DNA of 64,000 nt, from NCBI GenBank assembly GCA_900771995.1, contig CAAGQC010000007.1, positions 4,252-68,251 on the forward strand, read 5' to 3'. Below, in pieces: positions 8,237 to 15,776 of this stretch; the stretch's first letter is position 1; each line of letters opens with the position of its first letter. This DNA comes from Lachnospiraceae bacterium (GTDB lineage: Bacteria; Bacillota; Clostridia; Lachnospirales; Lachnospiraceae). Position numbers and translations under genes: made by a program. The notes under the pieces are model-generated. The model saw nothing but the letters and a program-made list of their open reading frames with translations. It searched no databases and was not told the origin of the DNA.

Positions 8237-9205
8237 ATGTATGAGAACGGTTTTCTGGACCCGGCTTATATCACACCGGAAGAACAACAGATTTTAAATG
8301 GTGATCTTTCCGTTCAGAAGAATCTTTATACCAGCAAAAAAGACTTCGTCGTGGAGAGTGATAAATTTTTAGAGCATTCCGAAGATGATATCACCTTGCG
8401 TCGTCATACCCGTTTTGTAGATTTTCCGAAACATAAACATGATTATGTAGAGATTTTCTATTGTCTCTCCGGTTCTGTCACGCATGTCATAAATGAGGAG
8501 GAGATTCGCCTCCGTCCCGGAGAACTATTATTCATGAACCAGCATATCGAACATGCTGTCATGGCCTGCGGCAAGGAAGACCTCGGCATTAATATCATTA
8601 TCCGTCCAGCCTATTTCCAAAATATCCTGACCTTGATCAATAAGGATAATATTCTGGCAGATTTCATCATCAATGCGTTGGAAGGTGACAGTTGTGTCGG
8701 TCAATATCTGTACTTTACCGTCTCCGACAACCCCTGCATCCAGAACCTCATCCATAACGCCGTGTTCCTACTGTTGCAGCAGCCTCAGAACTGGCATAAG
8801 CTCTCGGAGCATACTTTTGCCCTGCTGTTCATGCACATCTTAAGCAATGCGGAAAATATTTTATTGGATCAGAAAGATGAACAAAGCAACGTCCTGATGG
8901 TGGTGGTCCGCAGATACCTCGCGGATCATTACGACACCGGAACCCTTCACGAGCTGGCGGCACAGATCGGATATACCCCATCTTCCCTGAGCCGTATGAT
9001 CAAAAAATATTCCGGCACGACCTTCAAGGAAATACAGACAAAGCAGCGCATGCGGGTCGCTATGAATCAGCTGTCCCACACGGCGCTGCCCGTGTCTGAG
9101 ATTGCCCTGTCCGTAGGCTATGAAAATCAGAACTTTTTCTACAAACAGTTCAAAAAAATGTATGATATGACGCCGAATGAGGCCCGCTTAAAATCCCGCC
9201 GATAG
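8237..9205 (+). CDS. AraC-family regulator with N-terminal cupin, probable rhamnose regulator
   Basis: A 322-aa regulator with a cupin sensor domain (HKHDYVEIFYCLSG, LRPGELLFMNQHIEHAV) and a C-terminal double HTH (about residues 220-320; IGYTPSSLSRMIKKYSG and VGYENQNFFYKQFKKMY). Two starts are possible: ATG at 8225 follows AAGGA too closely, so I prefer 8237. It converges on the rhamnose operon, with its terminator overlapping the end of rhaD, suggesting control of rha genes; this is inference from position. Confidence 0.88.
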   Translation: MYENGFLDPAYITPEEQQILNGDLSVQKNLYTSKKDFVVESDKFLEHSEDDITLRRHTRFVDFPKHKHDYVEIFYCLSGSVTHVINEEEIRLRPGELLFMNQHIEHAVMACGKEDLGINIIIRPAYFQNILTLINKDNILADFIINALEGDSCVGQYLYFTVSDNPCIQNLIHNAVFLLLQQPQNWHKLSEHTFALLFMHILSNAENILLDQKDEQSNVLMVVVRRYLADHYDTGTLHELAAQIGYTPSSLSRMIKKYSGTTFKEIQTKQRMRVAMNQLSHTALPVSEIALSVGYENQNFFYKQFKKMYDMTPNEARLKSRR

Positions 9206-9222
9206 CGTCAGGTATTCCCCAG

Positions 9223-9255
9223 ATAACGGTTCGAGTCCCTCGGATCGTTATTTTT
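9223..9255 (+). terminator. terminator of the AraC gene, overlapping the rhaD stop
   Basis: ATAACG pairs with CGTTAT and the inner CGAG with CTCG, followed by TTTTT. The loop contains GGTTCGAGTCCC, which resembles a tRNA T-arm but has no surrounding tRNA. Confidence 0.7.
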
Positions 9256-10069
9256 CGTATAAGAACTCTTCGGGAAGGGTCACACCGAAATCCTTTGCCA
9301 GATGACGGAAATCATCAGGAGTGATGGTCTGTCTCTTATTGGGCTGCATGGACAGCATCTTCACCAGAATCTCTGCGGACTTTTCTACAGTATGCATCAG
9401 CCCGAAGGTCAGGTCGAAATCCTTGCCTGCGGCAAAGGTTCCGTGATGTGCCCAGATTGCCAGATCGTACTTCTTCATCAGTTCGGAGGTTGCTACCGCG
9501 ATCTCTCTGCCGCCCGGTACCATCCAGGGCACAACTCCTACGCCATCCGGGAATACTACGGGACACTCGGTGGCCATCTCCCACAGTTCTCTGGTGAATA
9601 CCTTATCCTCCAGAGGCAGTACGAAGGTCAATGCGATAATGTTGGTGGTGTGTGCATGATATACCACACGGTAATCGGGATCCTGCAGTTTCTTTACTTC
9701 CAGGTTCATCAGGTGGCTGGGAAGCTCGGAGGTAGGTCTGCCGCCATTTACCAGGCCCCATACGATACGGTAATTCTCACCCTTGTCATCCAGTTCGATC
9801 ATGCAGATGGAATCCTCCGGCTTAATGCTAACATTGCGGAAATATTTGCCGCTGCCGGTTACCAGGAAATACTCTCCTGCCAGTGCGGGAACGGTGGTGC
9901 CAATGGGCTGGAACTCCTTTGGCTCAAAGTTCTCCTTTACCAGTTCTACCTCTTCCGGCTTCACGCGGTAAGACAGGTTGCCGCCGTTGCGCTCATGCCA
10001 GCCCTGCTGCCATCCATCGTCTGCCATTCTGATAAATCCCTGTACAAATTCTGCATCTAAAAATTTCAT
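9248..10069 (-). CDS. rhaD: L-rhamnulose-1-phosphate aldolase
   Basis: A 273-aa class II aldolase splitting rhamnulose-1-phosphate to dihydroxyacetone phosphate and L-lactaldehyde. The GWHERNGGNLSYR motif near the N-terminus binds phosphate and HAHTTN carries zinc-ligand histidines; a later AHHGTFAAG supplies another. Length matches E. coli RhaD. The start at 10069 (MKFLDAEFVQGF) is preferred over in-frame codons upstream because it matches the family N-terminus. It is last gene of the rha operon, 94 bases after the isomerase. Confidence 0.95.
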   Translation of the reverse strand: MKFLDAEFVQGFIRMADDGWQQGWHERNGGNLSYRVKPEEVELVKENFEPKEFQPIGTTVPALAGEYFLVTGSGKYFRNVSIKPEDSICMIELDDKGENYRIVWGLVNGGRPTSELPSHLMNLEVKKLQDPDYRVVYHAHTTNIIALTFVLPLEDKVFTRELWEMATECPVVFPDGVGVVPWMVPGGREIAVATSELMKKYDLAIWAHHGTFAAGKDFDLTFGLMHTVEKSAEILVKMLSMQPNKRQTITPDDFRHLAKDFGVTLPEEFLYEK

Positions 10070-10163
10070 GATAATCCCTAACCTTTCCGTTGTCTGCAAG
10101 CCCTCCGGCACAGACATATTTTTCAAAACTATAATCGTATTCTCGTTTATTACGCCAATATCA

Positions 10164-11591
10164 TTACCGTGTGATCACATCTACCGGTACGTTCAATATT
10201 TTAGCAACCTTTAAAATGGTGTCAATATGTCTTCCGGCTGCAGCTGCCATGTGATGGGTAGGGCCTGCCTCACTCCAACGGTTCACGAACTCTCTGCAAG
10301 GAATAGAGAATTTGGTACGCATATTGGTATCGCCGAAAGTGAAGATCGGTCCCGGCTGATTCTCGCCTTCTGCCACAACGAACTTAAAGTTGCCGTCCTT
10401 ATCCTGCGTGATAGCCAGATAGGTTACAGGGCCTACAGGAGGATAGAACTGGGTCAGATATCCGCCGCCCACCTTGCCGTGGAATACTTTCACGATCTTC
10501 ATGGTAGGCTTATGTGCCAGAGAGATATCCGCATCGCCGGATCCGGAATGACCGATGATGCAGATGTCCTCGTTGAAATCAATGGAGTACATCTCGGACA
10601 GCTGTCCCATACCGGAAATGGTCTTCAAAATGGACATTGCCATGGCCACCTTCATGTCGCCTTCTACGGCACATGCGGTGCCCTGCTTGATCAGCATGGA
10701 AAATGCGGGGATCAGCATGGAGTCCAGTTTACCGGCTACGCCCTGGGCCTTGCCGGCATAATGGGAAGCGATCATGCTTAAATCTTCATCCTTTGCCCAC
10801 TGTTCAAAAGCAAGGACATGTTTTGCCATATCCATAATATCTTCGTCATCTGCGGTAGCGCCGCCCTCTACTTCGAAGGTATCGATGATATCCTGTGCCT
10901 TTGCCTTGATGGCTTCGGTATCGGTGATATCATCCGCAATGGCCCACATATCTTCCCAGTCAAACTGCTTGGTATACAGGCCCATTCTGTTGTAAAGATT
11001 GGTCTCATCGATATAGAGATCCATCATGCCGGGATAAGGACGGCCAATCTGGGCGATATTGGTCTGGCGGAAACGTCTGCGGACCTGGGCTGCCTTACAC
11101 CAGTCAGCGATTTCTGCTGCCACCTCCGGGTCACCGCCTTCTACAACGCCGGTGATCACAGCATGTCTCTTGCCCGCACGTTCCAAGTCTGCCACAGCCT
11201 CACCTACGGCACCGCAGGCATACAGGTCTCCCAGCCAGATGGGAATGTCTGTGTTCGCATAGTCCGGAGCCAGCTTCTTCTGCACATTGATGCACACTAC
11301 GGGAACATCCAGGTCACGAATGGCAGGAAGTACGTTATAGGAAGTTGCATAGGTCAGCAGCTGTAAAAATACCAGATCCACATCTGCCGCACGGAACTTG
11401 TCGCCTGCTGCCATAGCCTGTTCCTTGGTGGTCACCATGCCGCCGTCAATGATGTCTACGGTATCGGGAATCGTCTTCTTGAAATCCTCATACTGCGCCT
11501 CGAAATTAGACACCAGCTGGGGAAACTGGGGCAGATATGCTCCCAGAGCGATGGAAAATACACCGATCTTTGCCTTTGTGTTTACTAACAT
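10164..11591 (-). CDS. L-fucose/L-arabinose isomerase-family protein, likely the operon's rhamnose isomerase
   Basis: A 475-aa protein of the L-fucose/arabinose isomerase superfamily (opening KAKIGVFSIALGAYLPQF; later QLLTYATSYNVLPAIRDLDVP, then acidic and histidine-containing metal-site candidates in IGHSGSGD and the C-terminal GPTHHMAAAAGRH). It is unrelated in sequence to RhaA, a xylose-isomerase-fold enzyme, yet sits between rhaB and rhaD, where a ketose-forming step from L-rhamnose is needed and no rhaA is present. Its start follows an AAAGGAGG site. Role in L-rhamnose to L-rhamnulose conversion is inferred from context. Confidence 0.85.
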   Translation of the reverse strand: MLVNTKAKIGVFSIALGAYLPQFPQLVSNFEAQYEDFKKTIPDTVDIIDGGMVTTKEQAMAAGDKFRAADVDLVFLQLLTYATSYNVLPAIRDLDVPVVCINVQKKLAPDYANTDIPIWLGDLYACGAVGEAVADLERAGKRHAVITGVVEGGDPEVAAEIADWCKAAQVRRRFRQTNIAQIGRPYPGMMDLYIDETNLYNRMGLYTKQFDWEDMWAIADDITDTEAIKAKAQDIIDTFEVEGGATADDEDIMDMAKHVLAFEQWAKDEDLSMIASHYAGKAQGVAGKLDSMLIPAFSMLIKQGTACAVEGDMKVAMAMSILKTISGMGQLSEMYSIDFNEDICIIGHSGSGDADISLAHKPTMKIVKVFHGKVGGGYLTQFYPPVGPVTYLAITQDKDGNFKFVVAEGENQPGPIFTFGDTNMRTKFSIPCREFVNRWSEAGPTHHMAAAAGRHIDTILKVAKILNVPVDVITR

Positions 11592-11662
11592 TTATGATTT
11601 CCTCCTTTTTAGGTCATGATTTATGTAACTGTTCCGCCTGCGCATTGGCAAGCTGCTTTCTA

Positions 11663-13072
11663 TTACTTTGCCGGAACAAATGTCTTGATCTCAAAAGACT
11701 CCCGGACACATTTTCTGGCACTCTTCAGATCCGCCAGTTCTTCCGCATGGATCATCTGCGCCAGCAGATTACCGATAGCCGTGGCCTCTCCGGGGCCTGC
11801 ATATACGGTCTTGCCTGTAGCATCCGCCGTCAGCTGGTTCAGATATGCGGCATTGGAACCGCCGCCGATGATATGGATGCTGTCGTAGGTCTTCCCTGCA
11901 ATTTTTTCCAGACCGCTTACCGTCTCCCCATAGGACTGTGCCAGACTGCGGTATACCACGGAAGCCAGTTCGCCCACGGTTTCCGGCACTGGCTGTCCTG
12001 TCTTCTGACAGTACTGCTTTATCGCTTCCACCATACTGTCCGGAGAGAGGAAGCTCTGGTCATTCACATCCACTCTGGACGGGAACTCCTTGCTTTCCTC
12101 CGCCATATCGCACAGCTGTGCAAAAGAGTAAGCGTCATTATATTCATGTCTTACGGACTGGATCATCCACAATCCCATAATATTTTTCAGGAAACGGAAC
12201 CGGTGATCGTAGCCGCCCTCATTGGTAAAGTTGGCTGCTGCCGCATCCTCGTTGATAATGGGTGTCAGTGATTCGATTCCCATGAGGGACCAGGTTCCCG
12301 AACTGATATAGATGCCGTCCCCCTCTGTCTGGGGTACTGCCATCACGGCAGATGCCGTGTCATGGCTTCCGCACAGCACTACTTCCAGATCATATCCAAC
12401 TTCCTTCTGAATCTCGGGAAGCAGCTGTCCCACTTTCGTTCCGGGCATCTGCAGAGGCAGGAAAATATCCTCCGGATAGCCCAGCTTCCGGATCAGGTCC
12501 GTATCCCACTGGAAAGTGGTGGGATTCACCAGCTGTGTGGTGGAACCGTTGGTATACTCCGATAATTTATGACCCGTCAGACGGAATCCGAAATAGTCCG
12601 GCAGCATGAGAAGTGTCTTCGCCTGCTGTAAAAGTTCCGGGGTCTGCTGTTTTACTGCCATCAGCTGATACACGGTATTGAAGATCTGCTTCTGGATACC
12701 GGTTCTTGCATACAGCTCTGTCTCCGGCAGGATCTTCGCCACTTCTGCGTCCATACCGTCCGTACGATGATCGCGATAACCGTAAGTATCTCCCAGGACA
12801 CGATCCTGCTCATCCAGCAGCACATAATCCACCGCCCAGGTGTCGATGGCCATGCTTACCGGGATCTTTCCCAGTTCTTTGCATTTCTTCATGCCGGCAA
12901 CGATCTCGCCGAACAGGCGGTTCACATCCCACAGAAGCTTGCCGTCCTTATGATCCATACCGTTCTCAAAACGGTAGATCTCTTCCAACTCTATTTTGCC
13001 ATTCTCCAGATGTCCCAGAATATGTCGTCCGCTGGAAGCACCGATATCCACGGCCAGATAATATTTTCCCAT
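11663..13072 (-). CDS. rhaB: rhamnulokinase
   Basis: A 469-aa FGGY-family sugar kinase phosphorylating L-rhamnulose at C1. The N-terminal ATP-binding motif is YLAVDIGASSGRHILG, DTWAVDYVLLD holds the substrate loop, GSHDTASAV and SSGTWSLMG are FGGY hallmarks, and IIGGGSNAAYLNQ is the C-terminal adenosine loop. Length matches RhaB. It lies 19 bases after rhaM and 71 before the isomerase gene in one operon. Confidence 0.96.
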   Translation of the reverse strand: MGKYYLAVDIGASSGRHILGHLENGKIELEEIYRFENGMDHKDGKLLWDVNRLFGEIVAGMKKCKELGKIPVSMAIDTWAVDYVLLDEQDRVLGDTYGYRDHRTDGMDAEVAKILPETELYARTGIQKQIFNTVYQLMAVKQQTPELLQQAKTLLMLPDYFGFRLTGHKLSEYTNGSTTQLVNPTTFQWDTDLIRKLGYPEDIFLPLQMPGTKVGQLLPEIQKEVGYDLEVVLCGSHDTASAVMAVPQTEGDGIYISSGTWSLMGIESLTPIINEDAAAANFTNEGGYDHRFRFLKNIMGLWMIQSVRHEYNDAYSFAQLCDMAEESKEFPSRVDVNDQSFLSPDSMVEAIKQYCQKTGQPVPETVGELASVVYRSLAQSYGETVSGLEKIAGKTYDSIHIIGGGSNAAYLNQLTADATGKTVYAGPGEATAIGNLLAQMIHAEELADLKSARKCVRESFEIKTFVPAK

Positions 13073-13091
13073 AAGATATCCACAGCCTCCC

Positions 13092-13409
13092 TTATCTGAA
13101 ACTGAATACCTGTGTCAGAAGCGGCTGTGCTCCCGTGACAGGATCCTTCTCCATGATCAGAATATCTTTCATATATTCATCCCATTTTTTCACGACGTCG
13201 CTCTCCGCCTGCACTTTTGCGGCATATTCCACGCCTTTTTCACATTCGTAATATCCAAACAGTTCCTCACCCTGCATCCAGATGGAATAGTTCACGATTC
13301 CGGCATTTGCCAGAACTTCCTTCATCTCCGGCCAGATATTGTCGTGTCTCTTCTTATATTCATCCTGCATTCCCGGTACAATTTTTCCGCGCCATGCGTA
13401 TTTTTCCAT
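13092..13409 (-). CDS. rhaM: L-rhamnose mutarotase
   Basis: This roughly 105-aa protein interconverts alpha and beta anomers of L-rhamnose. KYAWRGKIVPGMQDEYKKRH carries the family's N-terminal strand and a catalytic histidine candidate, and NYSIWMQGEELFGYYE and VVKKWDEYMKDIL match the dimeric ferredoxin-like fold. ATG at 13409 has GGTGG five bases upstream; ATG at 13421 has GAAAGG only one base away, so 13409 is favoured. It is first gene of the rha operon. Confidence 0.93.
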   Translation of the reverse strand: MEKYAWRGKIVPGMQDEYKKRHDNIWPEMKEVLANAGIVNYSIWMQGEELFGYYECEKGVEYAAKVQAESDVVKKWDEYMKDILIMEKDPVTGAQPLLTQVFSFR

Positions 13410-13447
13410 AGTTACCACCATACCTTTCTTCGTATTCCGATGTGTCC

Positions 13448-13495
13448 TGCGGGCGGACAGACCGCCCCTTTTACGCTGATTCTGTATTTATTGTA
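13448..13495 (-). promoter_or_regulatory. rha operon promoter region with leader hairpin
   Basis: A TACAAT -10 element (13490-13495, minus strand) has no good -35, as expected for a promoter needing an AraC activator. In the predicted leader GGGCGG and CCGCCC (13451-13467) form a GC-rich hairpin with no T tract behind it on the minus strand. Confidence 0.4.
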
Positions 13496-13563
13496 GCCCC
13501 GGACTGTTGATTATGAAATGACATTATTTGCTCCGGGCACTGTCCGATTTTGCCCGAATGGGG

Positions 13564-13579
13564 TATAATGTTTTTCATG
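13564..13579 (+). promoter_or_regulatory. -10 element placed for leaderless transcription of the RluA-type gene
   Basis: A perfect TATAAT at 13564-13569 ends seven bases before the ATG at 13577, so RNA synthesis should begin at or near the start codon. No ribosome-binding site is present. The -35 region is poor. Confidence 0.5.
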
Positions 13580-14494
13580 GAAAGAACACTTACTTATACC
13601 ACTGAAAATCTCATAACGCCCCTGCCGGTCAATCATTTTCTGAAGCAGAAGGGCTTCTCCTCCCAGAATCTGGTGCAGCTGAAAAAGAACCCTGATGCCG
13701 TGCTGGCAAACGGGATTCCCTGTTTTATGAATCATATGCTGCAGCCGGGTGATACCCTGACACTGCACATCCGGGAAGATCATTCTTCGGAAAAGATTCC
13801 TCCTGTGGATCTGCCGTTAAACATTGTCTACGAGGATGCAGATCTCATGGTGATCAATAAACCGGCCGGCATGCCGATCCATCCTTCCATGAACAATTAT
13901 TATAATTCCATGGCCAATGCCCTGGCTTATTATTTTGAGCAGCAGAACTGTCCTTTTGTCTTCCGCTGCATCAATCGTCTGGACCGGGACACCTCCGGCC
14001 TGACCATTGTGGCGAAGCATTATGTCAGCGCCGGAATGCTGTCTGCCATGATCGCCAATAAGGCAGCTTCCGGCATCACACGGGAATATCTTGCCATTGC
14101 GAAAGGTTCGGTACAACCGCCTTATGGTACGATCACTGCGCCTCTCGGGCGCAAGGCGGGCTCCATCATTGAGCGTACCGTAGACTTCGAAAAAGGGGAA
14201 TCTGCTGTTACGCATTATAAAGTATTGGACGAAAAAAACGGGCACAGCTTGGTCTCTCTGATCTTAGAGACCGGCCGCACCCATCAGATACGGATCCATC
14301 TGAAATATCTTGGTTATCCCCTGATCGGAGATTATCTGTATAACCCGGATATGAAATGGATACAGCGGCAGGCGCTGCATGCCTGGAAGCTGTCCTTCCG
14401 TCATCCCATTACCGGGGAAACACTTGCCTTTACTGCGCCGTTGCCGGAAGATATGGCGGCGATAGCGGGCGATACCCCATGGAGCATCTCCTGA
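13577..14494 (+). CDS. RluA-family pseudouridine synthase
   Basis: A 305-aa enzyme isomerising uridine in rRNA or tRNA. Domains: an S4-like N-terminus (about 15-70; VNHFLKQKGFSSQNLVQLKK), then the catalytic domain with VINKPAGMPIHPS and the signature CINRLDRDTSGL (catalytic Asp136), then GRTHQIRIHLKYLGYPLIGD. Length is typical of RluA/RluD proteins, but the exact target cannot be set. The start is close to a TATAAT box without a ribosome-binding site. It converges on mecA. Confidence 0.93.
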   Translation: MERTLTYTTENLITPLPVNHFLKQKGFSSQNLVQLKKNPDAVLANGIPCFMNHMLQPGDTLTLHIREDHSSEKIPPVDLPLNIVYEDADLMVINKPAGMPIHPSMNNYYNSMANALAYYFEQQNCPFVFRCINRLDRDTSGLTIVAKHYVSAGMLSAMIANKAASGITREYLAIAKGSVQPPYGTITAPLGRKAGSIIERTVDFEKGESAVTHYKVLDEKNGHSLVSLILETGRTHQIRIHLKYLGYPLIGDYLYNPDMKWIQRQALHAWKLSFRHPITGETLAFTAPLPEDMAAIAGDTPWSIS

Positions 14495-14533
14495 ATCTGC
14501 CTGATCTGTCGGCAGTCAGCCCATGGTTTTGTA

Positions 14534-15241
14534 CTACATCCGCAGTTTCTTCAGCGCTTTTTCCCGGATCAGACATTCGCCATGTTCTTCCAGATATCGT
14601 ACTTTCTGTTCATCCGCAGCATACAGCCCTGCGAATTCCATCGCCTGGATGCAGGCTCTGCTGTAACGCTCGTAAGAAGCACCGCCTTTTTGTACATAGA
14701 CATAACAGGTGCCGTCATCCATCCGGTACAACGTACTGTTGATCCGTAAGTTCGCCGGTAATACAGCGGCGTATTCAATCACTCTGCCAATATTGCGGAA
14801 AGCGAAGATGGCAAGCTGGGGCTTTGCCGCTTCCTCGGCCTTTCCTTTCTTCTTTCTGCCTTTTCCGGCATTTCTCTCCGCTTCTTCTCTGGCCTGCTTT
14901 TCCAGCGTAGCGTTGATCTCTGCCTTCTTCTCCTCGAAGACCCGTTTCATCTCCTGTAAAGCCTGCATCAGCTGCGCTCCGCTCTTGTTCTCCAGCGGCT
15001 CTTTCTCCGAGAATACCAGCACCAGTCCCTCATCCGGCAGCATCATGATCTGCAGATCAAAGGCGTACTTCGGCGGCTTGTAGCCCACCTCTTCCTCTGC
15101 CTGCTCGATGATCTCCTGTACCACCTCTTTGGCCTTATCACTGCGGGTCACAAAATCTTTATAATCAATATCGTACTCTTCCAGCTCCTCGTTGGAAAGA
15201 AAGCACTTGACTGTCTTGTCATCAATTCGTTCTATTTTCAT
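14534..15241 (-). CDS. mecA: adaptor protein MecA
   Basis: A 235-aa adaptor delivering substrates to ClpC-ClpP and acting in competence and stress control in Bacillus relatives. The N-terminal domain begins KIERIDDKTVKCFLSNEELE, with the family's DFVTRSDKAKEVVQEII; a charged linker of about 50 residues rich in K, E and A separates it from the C-terminal ClpC-binding domain (FAFRNIGRVIEYAAVLP). GAGGTG precedes ATG at 15241. It converges on the pseudouridine synthase gene with 39 bases between. Confidence 0.93.
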   Translation of the reverse strand: MKIERIDDKTVKCFLSNEELEEYDIDYKDFVTRSDKAKEVVQEIIEQAEEEVGYKPPKYAFDLQIMMLPDEGLVLVFSEKEPLENKSGAQLMQALQEMKRVFEEKKAEINATLEKQAREEAERNAGKGRKKKGKAEEAAKPQLAIFAFRNIGRVIEYAAVLPANLRINSTLYRMDDGTCYVYVQKGGASYERYSRACIQAMEFAGLYAADEQKVRYLEEHGECLIREKALKKLRM

Positions 15242-15306
15242 AGCTATCACCTCTTACTGTTATATGTATGATAGCATAAAAATGTTGTGATTTCTACTGT
15301 CCAAAT

Positions 15307-15546
15307 TTAAACAATTCTTGATTTTAACGGAACCATCACGACTGCTGTTCTTTCTTTTATTGCAGGATTGCATTGGTTTTGGTATGGGCATCCGGTAATC
15401 TGTGTTCCGGCTCCGTTTACCTGAAATTCTCCAAGAATCTCGCGTGGTTTACGTCCAAGTAGTCCTACTGTCATAAGACGAATGTTTTTCCCGGATGCCA
15501 GTTTTGTATTTTCTTCACCTGCATAGGCACCATCGGTAATGAGCAT
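15307..15546 (-). pseudogene. IS1182-like transposase fragment
   Basis: The 79-codon frame reads LITDGAYAGEENTKLASGKN then LLGRKPREILGEF, which matches the region around a catalytic Asp of DDE transposases in the IS1182 group. Only this internal piece remains; the ends of a full transposase (about 500 aa) and terminal inverted repeats are missing, and the C-terminal part (PYQNQCNPAIKER) does not follow smoothly. It marks past insertion beside the ATPase gene. Confidence 0.6.
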
Positions 15547-15717
15547 GACAGATGTATCCGGTTACAATTACTCAGACATAATAATATCTCTTAAATCTAC
15601 AAGAATAATATTCTTGGCTTAACATCATAGAGGAAAGCAAAAACACTTGCATTTTGCCTGGACACCGTTTTTCTGCAGAATAATGTAACAAATTATTTGG
15701 CATTATTCCGAAACAAA

Positions 15718-15746
15718 TTGATATATTTCCTTTTATCGGTTATACT
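15718..15746 (+). promoter_or_regulatory. promoter of the HTH-AAA-nuclease gene
   Basis: TTGATA (15718-15723) and TATACT (15741-15746) are 17 bases apart, giving a start near 15753 and a leader of about 24 bases with GGGAGG before ATG 15777. The rest of the 15251-15776 gap holds the transposase fragment and AT-rich sequence only. Confidence 0.8.
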
Positions 15747-15776
15747 ATAGACAATCACTCTAGGGAGGTATCAGAG

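Noticed and set aside
9223..9255. tRNA-like T-arm sequence GGTTCGAGTCCC
   Set aside because: No acceptor, D or anticodon arm fits around it; it is the loop region of a terminator hairpin.
15307..15546. Intact small gene on the minus strand
   Set aside because: It matches only an internal piece of a much longer transposase, with no start context.
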